Below are positions 1 through 6,726 of a stretch of DNA of 63,881 nt, piece by piece. Where the stretch lies: contig CAMHQC010000010.1 of assembly GCA_946187325.1 (NCBI GenBank), positions 1 to 63,881 of the forward strand, read 5' to 3'. Each line of letters begins with the position of its first letter. Positions within the stretch are counted from its first letter, which is position 1. The notes under the pieces are model-generated. The model searched no databases. It was not told where the DNA came from and saw nothing but the letters and a program-made list of their open reading frames with translations. This stretch comes from an uncultured Clostridia bacterium. GTDB lineage: Bacteria; Bacillota; Clostridia; Oscillospirales; Acutalibacteraceae. The translations under genes and the position numbers were made by a program.

Positions 1-70
1 GCCGCTAAACTACTACGCTTATAATATTATGTCCAACTTTCGGGGGTCACATCAACAATAAAAAGTACAA

Positions 71-880
71 TTAATCAAACCCCTGTTCAATTCTAAATTG
101 GGCAGGGGCTTTGTACTGCAATTTAGAAGAAAGACGATAATTATTAAAGTAATGTATGTAATTGTTAATTAGTCTTGGAATATCTTGCGAACGATAAAGC
201 CCGAAATCAATATATAATTCCTCTTTAATCCATCCATTAATTGCTTCAATAATGGGGTTATCGGTTGGTGTCGCAACTCTTGACATAGAACGCTTAATAC
301 TGGTACAATGTTCATGAGCTTTAGCGAAAGCTTTTGAGGAGTAAATCGAACCTTGGTCGGTGTGTAAAATGACTGGTTCTTTTTTCTCCTCTATTTTTTG
401 TATGAAAGTATTTAAACAATCATAATAAGGCTTTGGATCACCCTTTTTTCTCGAAAGAGAGGAAGCGATAATTTCGTTATTGTATGTATCCAAAAAGAAA
501 GTCCATTCAAATTTACCAAAATATTTAGTGCTCAATTCAGTCATATCAGAAACAACTATTTCTAAAGGACGTTTAGCGTTCCAGTTAGTAAATATCTCGT
601 TTTTGTATGTAATGTGTTCTTCTCCTTTATTAGGATGATATGTTTTTCGAGCTTTTGATTTAATGCCCGCAAGCTTGCAACATTTGTGAGCAAGATTATC
701 TGAAAACTCTAACCCTGTTTCTTCTCTAATATGTGCAGCAAGATTGTGATACCCGTAGGTTTTATGATGTTTATGCATATCTTTCAAAAACTCAGTTAGT
801 ATTTGCCTCTTAACTTCATAACGATTGGGTTTACCTTTTCTGTTTTTCCAAGCATAATAACCTGATCTATTAATATCCAT
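71..880 (-). CDS. IS3-family transposase OrfB (DDE catalytic part)
   Basis: This is the integrase-like catalytic half of an IS3-family transposase, which cuts and rejoins DNA at the element ends. The DDE triad can be read as D112 (VVSDMTELS), D175 (ILHTDQGS) and E212 (PIIEAINGW), with the usual HTDQGSIYSS and YNNYRLSSKLQYKAPAQF signatures. The ATG at 880 is not the likely natural start: the same frame stays open upstream to the slippery A7 at 997-1003 and encodes the expected linker (residues EYEIIEKLSS then FLCRLMDINRSGYY). The active protein is therefore probably an OrfAB fusion made by -1 frameshifting, with this segment as its C-terminal part. Length is normal for the family and no internal stop is seen. 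Confidence 0.9.
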   Translation of the reverse strand: MDINRSGYYAWKNRKGKPNRYEVKRQILTEFLKDMHKHHKTYGYHNLAAHIREETGLEFSDNLAHKCCKLAGIKSKARKTYHPNKGEEHITYKNEIFTNWNAKRPLEIVVSDMTELSTKYFGKFEWTFFLDTYNNEIIASSLSRKKGDPKPYYDCLNTFIQKIEEKKEPVILHTDQGSIYSSKAFAKAHEHCTSIKRSMSRVATPTDNPIIEAINGWIKEELYIDFGLYRSQDIPRLINNYIHYFNNYRLSSKLQYKAPAQFRIEQGFD

Positions 881-915
881 AAGTCGGCAGAGAAATGTTA
901 TTGAATATTCTGAGC

Positions 916-1293
916 TTAATTTTTCGATGATTTCGTATTCGCATCTAAGGTGGTAACGTACTCCTTGTGTGCACCAACTCCTTTCACCATGTAGCCTTTT
1001 TTTAATCGTTCATTTTCAATCCTTAACTTAAGATTTTCTAATTCAAGCCTTTCCTCTCGTGAAAGGCTTTTACTTGTATGCAATGCTGCAAACGGATTAC
1101 CGGAGCCTTTGCCTCTATGTTCCTCATAAAAATATTGTTCTCCGTGTTTTTGATAGTTCATTATCCATTTTTGAATTACGCTTCTCGCAACATTATACTC
1201 ACGGCTCACTTCCCATTGTGATAAATGCTGTTCTAAAACCATTTTCACACATTTAATCTTAAATTCAGGACTATAATTTCTATTCTTTCTCAT
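916..1293 (-). CDS. IS3-family transposase OrfA (HTH part)
   Basis: OrfA supplies the DNA-binding half of the IS3 transposase. The N-terminus (about residues 5-55) is a helix-turn-helix of the IS150/IS3 OrfA type (YSPEFKIKCVKMVLEQ, then WEVSREYNVARSVIQKWI). It is followed by a basic linker and a leucine-zipper-like coiled coil (LELENLKLRIENERLKK, about residues 84-100). Translation in frame 0 runs past the A7 slippery run and stops at 916 after a meaningless tail. A -1 slip on A AAA AAA G joins it to orfB. An SD-like GGAGGTG lies a few bases before the ATG at 1293. Confidence 0.88.
   Translation of the reverse strand: MRKNRNYSPEFKIKCVKMVLEQHLSQWEVSREYNVARSVIQKWIMNYQKHGEQYFYEEHRGKGSGNPFAALHTSKSLSREERLELENLKLRIENERLKKGYMVKGVGAHKEYVTTLDANTKSSKN
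997..1003 (-). promoter_or_regulatory. Programmed -1 frameshift site of the IS
   Basis: The minus strand reads TTA AAA AAA GGC in the orfA frame. A -1 slip gives AAA AAA AGG, which enters the orfB frame (codon boundaries at 1003 and 880 are in phase). The -1 frame is open from here to the orfB ATG. A-rich slippery heptamers are standard in IS3 elements. Confidence 0.8.
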
Positions 1294-1406
1294 TTGTTTA
1301 CACCTCCATATTTATTCTAACACAAAAAAGAAAGCAGACACTTTTTAGTGTCTACTTTCATTATACAGCTGCATCAAATATGAATCAGCCTTTTAATTTA
1401 TTTAAT

Positions 1407-2972
1407 TTATTTTATTTTTACATTTAATATGTCGCTGTAATTACTATAGACTTTAAAGGTATCAATCTCGTTAACGGCGCGGACTTTAAAGTAATACTTT
1501 TTTCCCGAAGTAAGCTTTATGGTTTTTGAGGAAGATTCTATTCCCGAAACGGCTTTAATTTTAACGTTTTTAGAAAAATTCTTATCGGTCGAATATTTTA
1601 TTTCATACCCGACGGCGTTTTCGGATTTAGGAGTCCATTTCACCTCGGCATAATTCTTTTTTTCGGAGGTAACCGATTCGATTTTTACCTTAGTATACTT
1701 TGTGTAATCGGACGCATAGGCGTATTTACTCTTATAAACCTTACCGTTTTTATCGTACACCGCGCGTATTCTCATATCAATTTTACTGCCTGAGTTTAAA
1801 TCGGTATTAGTATACGTATTAGTCTTAACCACGTCTATGGTATTATAAGTATCGTCGTTTACGTCCTTTTCCTGAATCTCATAATAACTCGCTCCCGCCG
1901 ATTTTTTCCAGGAAATATCCATTTTATGTAAATAGCTTTTAGTCTTGAGTTTCTGCGGAACAGCGGGCTTTACGTAGAAGAATAAAGTCTTTGTTTCGAG
2001 ATATTTTTTATTCTTATAACGAATTATTTTTATTTTTGCTTTACCCGCGCGTTTGTTTTTAAAGTAGATAAGCTTATAATCTTTACCTTTTTTTAACAAG
2101 GTTGAACCGCTGTAAACCTTAAACGCCGACGGTTTAACGCTCGATTTATTACCGAGAGCGTAAGCTTCCTTAAATTCCTTTACTTTAAGCTTAGAATCCT
2201 CGTTTTTATAATTGTAAAAATCATCGTAACAAACGTTGGTATCGAAAACCTTACCGCCTATAGTCAGCGCGTCGGAAAACTGCCAAATATCCGTAACAGT
2301 TCCGTTATACATCACCTTCTTGTCCTTAGTCGTAAGGTGGTAAAGATACGGCCACTGAGCGTACCAGATTTTATATCCCTTTTTCTGAAGTTTAGTAATA
2401 TCGAGATAGCTCATAAAGAAGCCCTGGAACGAGTAAACTACCGGAATATAACCGTAGCTCTTTATTTTATCGGAGAACTTGCATACGCTCTGATATAGAT
2501 ATGTACGAGAGATTTTACCTTTGGTAACGGCTTTAGTCTGGGTTTTATCTTCTATATCGTACGCTACGGGAATTGTGTCAATATCTTTACAGTAATTACC
2601 CATAGCCTTTAGCTGTTTATGTACCCATTTAGCGCATTTTAGATTATCGCTCTTTTTATAAACGTAAGAATATACATACACGCCGAACTCAATACCGTTC
2701 TCAACGCATTTTTTTACGTTCTCTTTGAATCGAACATCGAGATATCCGCCCGACTTTTTATAGTATCCGATTCGAATAATCGCGAACTCTACACCCGCGT
2801 TTTTAATCTGTTTCATATTAAGGCTTCCGTTCCAGGTAGAAACGTCAAGCCCGTAATGATAATTTGTGTTCTTAGGAACCTCGGTAAGCTTCATAGCTCC
2901 GGCGGGAATCGAGCTGATTACAGTCAGAACCGATAAAACTACCGAAATAATAAACGGTTTAATTTTCTTCAT
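1407..2972 (-). CDS. Secreted GH25-family lysozyme with C-terminal fibronectin-III-like domains
   Basis: This is a predicted N-acetylmuramidase that cleaves the glycan strands of peptidoglycan outside the cell. Residues 1-26 form a signal peptide (basic start, hydrophobic core, cleavage near PAGA). The GH25 domain spans about 35-250: GLDVSTWNG with D43, then the catalytic-type PVAYDIED with D139 and E141, and the late WQFSD motif. The rest (about 255-521) is lysine- and tyrosine-rich and contains two fibronectin-III-like modules (ISWKKSAGASYYEIQ; VKWTPKSENAVGYEIKYS), probably for wall or surface binding. I chose the ATG at 2972 rather than the upstream one at 3074 because AAAGGA sits 9 bases before it and the signal peptide starts there. 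It is transcribed divergently from the next gene. It could serve wall turnover or attack on other bacteria; the sequence does not say which. Confidence 0.88.
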   Translation of the reverse strand: MKKIKPFIISVVLSVLTVISSIPAGAMKLTEVPKNTNYHYGLDVSTWNGSLNMKQIKNAGVEFAIIRIGYYKKSGGYLDVRFKENVKKCVENGIEFGVYVYSYVYKKSDNLKCAKWVHKQLKAMGNYCKDIDTIPVAYDIEDKTQTKAVTKGKISRTYLYQSVCKFSDKIKSYGYIPVVYSFQGFFMSYLDITKLQKKGYKIWYAQWPYLYHLTTKDKKVMYNGTVTDIWQFSDALTIGGKVFDTNVCYDDFYNYKNEDSKLKVKEFKEAYALGNKSSVKPSAFKVYSGSTLLKKGKDYKLIYFKNKRAGKAKIKIIRYKNKKYLETKTLFFYVKPAVPQKLKTKSYLHKMDISWKKSAGASYYEIQEKDVNDDTYNTIDVVKTNTYTNTDLNSGSKIDMRIRAVYDKNGKVYKSKYAYASDYTKYTKVKIESVTSEKKNYAEVKWTPKSENAVGYEIKYSTDKNFSKNVKIKAVSGIESSSKTIKLTSGKKYYFKVRAVNEIDTFKVYSNYSDILNVKIK

Positions 2973-3113
2973 TTTTTCATATCCTTTTTCAAATTTAATA
3001 CTTATTATACTATAAATCAGCTTAAATAACAAGAAAATAAGCCGAATGTCAAATATTATCAATTCATATTGCAATTTATTATCATTTATTCTATACTATA
3101 AAAGGTGATATTT

Positions 3114-3794
3114 ATGTTTACTTTTACAATTGAAAACGCGGATTTTCTAAACGAATTTTATAAAGATTTTAAGAACTATGTCCGCAGCTTATACGGATTT
3201 ACGGCTCAGTATCTTATTGAACCTACTATTATGGAAGAATATACCGAGCAGGAAAAACTCACGCTTATAATAATAAACAAGAGTATTTATCAGAACATAT
3301 TTAATACTATGGCTCAACTCGACAACCATATGATTATGTCGGCGCTTTCGTGCCTTGAGAACGCTTTATACAACATCCGTCTGTATAAAGTCCTTAAAAT
3401 CAACAGACATAACCTCTATAAATATATGACCGACGAGTATTTTGACCTTAAAAGATGCGAAGAAATCGCCGATAAAAACACCGATTTTAAGGATAAAAAT
3501 GAGTTTTCTATAAAGGATTTTTATAAAAGCGTAAAAAAACTCAACAGATTTGAGGATATAAGAGAAATACTCCCCGCCCAAATTCACGACGGACATCTAT
3601 ATATGGGATTATCGAACGGTAACGAGTTAAGCCCTGAGCTTCAGGATAAAATCAGAGGCTATGTAATCTCTATGTACAGAGCGCTGAGCTGTCACAACGA
3701 GCTGTTCTTTAACGGCGGTATTGACAAAGATATTGAGGAACTCGAGGGTAAAATCTACAGAAAGTTTATGGATTATATCAGGCTTTACGCTTGA
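3114..3794 (+). CDS. Hypothetical cytoplasmic protein (226 aa)
   Basis: I do not recognise the family. The protein is charged, mostly alpha-helical in appearance, has no signal peptide or membrane segment, and no cysteine motif or nucleotide-binding motif. It is rich in Tyr, Asn and Lys and has a central helical stretch (NHMIMSALSCLENALYNIRLYKVL, described here only as about residues 68-92) followed by repeated charged helices. The GTG at 3105 is in frame, but AAAGGTG at 3101-3107 is better placed as the SD of the ATG at 3114, so I start there. Its end overlaps the convergent DUF3783 gene by 10 bases. Nothing in the neighbourhood suggests a function. Confidence 0.7.
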   Translation: MFTFTIENADFLNEFYKDFKNYVRSLYGFTAQYLIEPTIMEEYTEQEKLTLIIINKSIYQNIFNTMAQLDNHMIMSALSCLENALYNIRLYKVLKINRHNLYKYMTDEYFDLKRCEEIADKNTDFKDKNEFSIKDFYKSVKKLNRFEDIREILPAQIHDGHLYMGLSNGNELSPELQDKIRGYVISMYRALSCHNELFFNGGIDKDIEELEGKIYRKFMDYIRLYA

Positions 3795-4159
3795 TGGTAC
3801 CTCCCGCCTTTTTTCATATATTCGTGTTCCTTAGAAAGCTCCGAGTACAATTCGTATGAAGTGAATTTGCGGTTAGTTTCTGTTAGCACCGCTTTTAAAG
3901 CAACAGTACACTTTTTCTTTCTGAGTAATGATAGGAATAAATCCAGTATTCCGTCGTTAAAATCGACCATAAGCAACATCTCTCCGTCGAAATCAGAATT
4001 CTCTGCGCAGGAATTATCATCGCTGAGGTTTAAAAGATACTCGATTTTATAACCGAATTCGTTCTTTTTAACGCCGCTGTACTCGATATTAAGCTTACGG
4101 CAGAGATTTTTTATCTCGATAGATTTTTTGTTTTCAATATTATATAGTAAAACTTTCAT
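3785..4159 (-). CDS. DUF3783 domain protein
   Basis: This small soluble protein matches the DUF3783 pattern: an N-terminal half starting MKVLLYNIENKKSIEIKNLC, a conserved middle (LLMVDFNDGILDLFLSLLR) and the C-terminal KAVLTETNRKFTSYELYSELSKEHEYMKKG. The family is common in Clostridia and has no established function. The ATG at 4159 has a good AAGGTG SD. It is divergent from the radical SAM gene, with only 44 bases between them, and its last 10 bases overlap the end of the converging gene on the other strand. Confidence 0.75.
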   Translation of the reverse strand: MKVLLYNIENKKSIEIKNLCRKLNIEYSGVKKNEFGYKIEYLLNLSDDNSCAENSDFDGEMLLMVDFNDGILDLFLSLLRKKKCTVALKAVLTETNRKFTSYELYSELSKEHEYMKKGGRYHQA

Positions 4160-4203
4160 ACAATCACCTTTTTAATTATAACAAATAATAGAATTAATAT
4201 CAA

Positions 4204-5109
4204 ATGAAGCATTATAATTCTTTAAACGAATATTACAAAAATAAATACGGTAAAAAGGTATACAAACTCTCGATTAACGGCGGAATGACCTGTCCCAACC
4301 GTGACGGTAAGCTTGATACAAGAGGCTGTATATTTTGCGGCAAAGGCGGTTCAGGCGAGTTCTCGAGCGAATTTGATACCGATATCGAAAATCAGCTAAA
4401 CCTCGCTAAAAACCGTGTTAAATCGAAAACTAAAGACGATTTGTATATCGCGTACTTTCAACCCTTTACAAACACATACGCCGATGTTAATTATCTGAGA
4501 GATATTTACCGCAAAGCGATAAAGCCCGGCTATATCGCGGAGCTTTCGATTGCTACACGTCCCGACTGTTTAAGCGAGGATATCTTAAATCTTCTTAATG
4601 AGATTAACAAAATCAAACCCGTAACGGTAGAACTCGGCTTACAGACTATCCACGAAAAGTCCGCCGAGTATATCCGCAGGGGCTATCCCCTGTCTGTTTA
4701 CGACAAGGCTGTAGAAGATTTACACAGAATCGGAGTAACCGTTGTTACCCACGTTATAATCGGATTGCCGTATGAAACGGAAGAAATGATACTCAATACC
4801 GTCAAATATGTCGGCAAGCTCACTGACGGAATAAAGCTCCAGCTTTTACACATAATAAAAGATACCGATTTGGAAACAGAATATAAAGAAGGCAAATTTG
4901 AGGTTCTCACACTCGAAAAATATACCGACCTAATCTGCAAAAATATTGAGCTTCTGCCTAAAAACGTAATTATCCACAGAATCACGGGCGACGGCGATAA
5001 GAAAACGCTCATAGCTCCTTTATGGAGCGCTGATAAAAAGCGTGTATTAAACTACATCAACAGACAACTTGAAGAACGAAACGTAATTCAAGGTAAAAAT
5101 ATAAATTAA
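4204..5109 (+). CDS. TIGR01212-family radical SAM protein (YhcC-like)
   Basis: This is a radical S-adenosylmethionine enzyme of the YhcC family, whose substrate is unknown. The [4Fe-4S] cluster ligands have the unusual spacing of this family, C30-x11-C42-x2-C45 (CPNRDGK then GCIFCGKGG). Further family markers are the [10 protein letters not shown] motif, [10 protein letters not shown], and [20 protein letters not shown]. Length (301 aa) is normal. No convincing SD precedes the ATG at 4204: the upstream bases are A/T-rich and the gap to the divergent gene is only 44 bases, so a leaderless or weakly initiated mRNA is possible. It is followed after 10 bases by rubrerythrin, so the two are probably co-transcribed. 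Confidence 0.9.
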   Translation: MKHYNSLNEYYKNKYGKKVYKLSINGGMTCPNRDGKLDTRGCIFCGKGGSGEFSSEFDTDIENQLNLAKNRVKSKTKDDLYIAYFQPFTNTYADVNYLRDIYRKAIKPGYIAELSIATRPDCLSEDILNLLNEINKIKPVTVELGLQTIHEKSAEYIRRGYPLSVYDKAVEDLHRIGVTVVTHVIIGLPYETEEMILNTVKYVGKLTDGIKLQLLHIIKDTDLETEYKEGKFEVLTLEKYTDLICKNIELLPKNVIIHRITGDGDKKTLIAPLWSADKKRVLNYINRQLEERNVIQGKNIN

Positions 5110-5119
5110 GGAGAAAAAT

Positions 5120-5671
5120 ATGTCAGAAACTAAAAAGAATCCCTACGCGGGTACACAGACCGAAAAGAACTTGGAAGCGGCTTTCGCGGGCGAATCTCAG
5201 GCACGCAACAAGTACACTTACTTTGCTTCCGTAGCTAAGAAAGAGGGCTATCAGCAGATTTCAGCCCTGTTCCAAAAAACAGCGGATAACGAAAAGGAAC
5301 ACGCTAAATTATGGTTTAAAGAGCTTCAGGGTATCGGTACAACTACCGAGAACCTAAAAGCAGCCGCCGACGGCGAGAATTACGAGTGGACTGATATGTA
5401 CGACGAGTTCGCCAAAACCGCCGACGAAGAAGGCTTCCACGAATTAGCCGAGAAGTTCAGAGGCGTTGCCGCAATCGAGAAAATGCACGAAGAACGCTAC
5501 AGAGCGCTTCTCAACAACATTGAAACAGCTCAGGTATTTGAAAAGAGCGAGGTTAAGGTTTGGGAATGCAGAAACTGCGGTCATATCGTAGTCGGTACAA
5601 AAGCTCCCGAGGTTTGCCCCGTATGCGCCCATCCGCAGAGCTTCTTCGAAATCCACGAGGAAAATTATTAA
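5120..5671 (+). CDS. rbr: Rubrerythrin
   Basis: Rubrerythrin is a non-haem di-iron protein that reduces hydrogen peroxide in the cytoplasm of anaerobes. The ferritin-like four-helix domain (about 10-140) carries the expected Glu/His ligands ([31 protein letters not shown]). The C-terminal rubredoxin-like knuckle uses C150-x2-C153 and C166-x2-C169 ([18 protein letters not shown]). Length, 183 aa, is typical. A strong AAGGAG SD precedes the ATG. Its position 10 bases after a radical SAM gene suggests co-expression in oxygen defence, although the link to the radical SAM enzyme is only inferred. Confidence 0.95.
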   Translation: MSETKKNPYAGTQTEKNLEAAFAGESQARNKYTYFASVAKKEGYQQISALFQKTADNEKEHAKLWFKELQGIGTTTENLKAAADGENYEWTDMYDEFAKTADEEGFHELAEKFRGVAAIEKMHEERYRALLNNIETAQVFEKSEVKVWECRNCGHIVVGTKAPEVCPVCAHPQSFFEIHEENY

Positions 5672-5927
5672 TACGATAGTAATATCAAAATAACATCGCG
5701 GCTTGTATCATAGCTAAAATATCATAAACGCTCCTCCCTAAAAACGGGGTCCCCGAAAAGCAAAGCTTTTTGGGGAAAGGACGAGTTGCGTAGTTCATAC
5801 GGGCAATTAACACTTTAATTGCCTATGAACAGAGCGAACGAGGACGCGACGGTCGGCTTCGAATCCCTCTCTCTGTTTTGTGTAAAATAAAAACCTGTAT
5901 ACCCGAATGGGTATACAGGTTTTTACT
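5672..5927. other. Structured non-coding stretch between rubrerythrin and tRNA-Ser
   Basis: No credible gene is seen. Three foldable blocks are visible: an 11-bp hairpin CCCCGAAAAGC/GCTTTTTGGGG around 5752-5776; a hairpin GTTCATA-GGCAATTAA/TTAATTGCC-TATGAAC at about 5794-5829; and, at 5858-5875, the 18-base string TTCGAATCCCTCTCTCTG, identical to the T-arm/acceptor end of the tRNA-Ser encoded on the opposite strand. The tRNA terminator follows at 5891-5924. It may be a repeat element, a small RNA or a broken tRNA copy; I cannot tell. Confidence 0.45.
5891..5924. terminator. Bidirectional terminator next to tRNA-Ser
   Basis: A perfect 14-bp stem, AAACCTGTATACCC with GGGTATACAGGTTT around a GAAT loop, is flanked by A and T runs. 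On the minus strand it lies directly after the tRNA 3' end and would terminate it. Confidence 0.85.
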
Positions 5928-6018
5928 TGGCGCAGAGAGAGGGATTCGAACCCTCGGTACGGTGTACCCGTACACATGATTTCCAATCATGCTCCTTCGG
6001 CCTCTCGGACATCTCTGC
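5928..6018 (-). tRNA. tRNA-Ser (anticodon GGA)
   Basis: On the minus strand a full cloverleaf is visible: acceptor GCAGAGA/TCTCTGC, anticodon stem CATGA/TCATG with loop TTGGAAA (anticodon GGA, serine UCC/UCU), a long serine-type variable arm (TGTACGGGTACACCGTAC), T-arm GAGGGTTCGAATCCCTC, discriminator G and an encoded CCA end. The 91-base length including CCA fits a type II tRNA. It follows the TIGR03936 gene by about 48 bases and is followed by a strong terminator. Confidence 0.96.
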
Positions 6019-6066
6019 ATAAGCGACCTCGAATATTATATATCAATCGCCGTAAAAAATCAAGTT

Positions 6067-6726
6067 TTATTTAAAACTTTTTAAATTTTTGTTGAGCATA
6101 TCGGTTTTTGTAACTTCAAAATAAACGTCTACACTATAATATCTCTCTACCGCCTTTTGAATTAACGTCGGGTTTATATTCGTAACACTTCCCGCGGGTA
6201 AGGTTATCTCGAGTATAGCTCCGCCGATATTACGCTCCAGCTTATATTTATCGAGATAAGGCTTTATATCAATCTCCTTAACGCCTTTCTTTTTAGTTTT
6301 CTTCTCGACAAGCACCTCGTCCTTACTCAAAAGCTCGTCCAGCTTAGTATAAAGCTCGTCCGCTGAAATTTCCTCGGAGGTAATCTTAATCTTAAACACA
6401 GAATATGTAATCTCTTTTGCTTTCATTTCGGGGTCGGTAACATCATAAACACGTAAACCCTTAGGCAAGCTTTCATTTAATTTTTCTTTAATAGAATTAT
6501 AGTCGTATTCCTCAACAAGACGAATATCCATACATTCCTTTAAGCCCTCGAAGCCGAGCGATAAGGGCAGCGGAAAAGTGGCGTAGGGGTGAACATTAAA
6601 GCCCTCGGTGTGCCAGATTGGGATTTTGCTTTTATGAAGCGCTCTGAGCATACAGCGGTTTAAATCCAGGTGAGATATATACTTACACTCGTCTTTTTTG
6701 GTAAACCACACTCTAACGTCTTTCAA
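6067..6726 (-). CDS. TIGR03936 / DUF2344 radical-SAM-associated protein
   Basis: This is the small partner that usually sits beside, or is fused to, TIGR03960 radical SAM proteins in Firmicutes. The N-terminus reads KDVRVWFTKKDECKYISHLDLNR, followed by the family block IPIWHTEGFNVHPYATFPLPLSLGFEG. No membrane or signal segment is present. The biochemical role is unknown; a role in RNA modification is only a guess. An ATG exists at 6744, but the first codons there encode the SD: GGGAGGTG lies just before a TTG at 6726, and the protein from that TTG begins exactly where the family normally begins. The start therefore overlaps the end of the upstream gene by 14 bases, giving translational coupling. 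Confidence 0.85.
   Translation of the reverse strand: MKDVRVWFTKKDECKYISHLDLNRCMLRALHKSKIPIWHTEGFNVHPYATFPLPLSLGFEGLKECMDIRLVEEYDYNSIKEKLNESLPKGLRVYDVTDPEMKAKEITYSVFKIKITSEEISADELYTKLDELLSKDEVLVEKKTKKKGVKEIDIKPYLDKYKLERNIGGAILEITLPAGSVTNINPTLIQKAVERYYSVDVYFEVTKTDMLNKNLKSFK

Larger units (their letters stand above)
30..1367 (-). mobile_element. IS3-family (IS150-like) insertion sequence
   Basis: The element contains orfA and orfB in the IS3 arrangement, joined by a -1 slippery A7 run at 997-1003 (minus strand). Imperfect terminal repeats begin TGT at both ends: one tip reads inward from 1367 (minus strand, TGTATAATGAAAGTAGACAC), the other from 30 (plus strand, TGTCCAACTTTCGGGGGTCA). The orfA-side end carries a hairpin, AGACACT/AGTGTCT at 1336-1353, of the kind that can block read-in transcription. 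No matching short target duplication was recognised: the flanks are tatta on one side and gctgc on the other. The ends are set by eye and could be off by a few bases. The reading frames look intact, so the copy may be active. Confidence 0.8.

Noticed and set aside
5842..5877. A second tRNA gene on the plus strand
   Set aside because: Only the T-arm/acceptor-like 3' part is present; no D-arm, anticodon arm or 5' acceptor strand of tRNA type can be formed.
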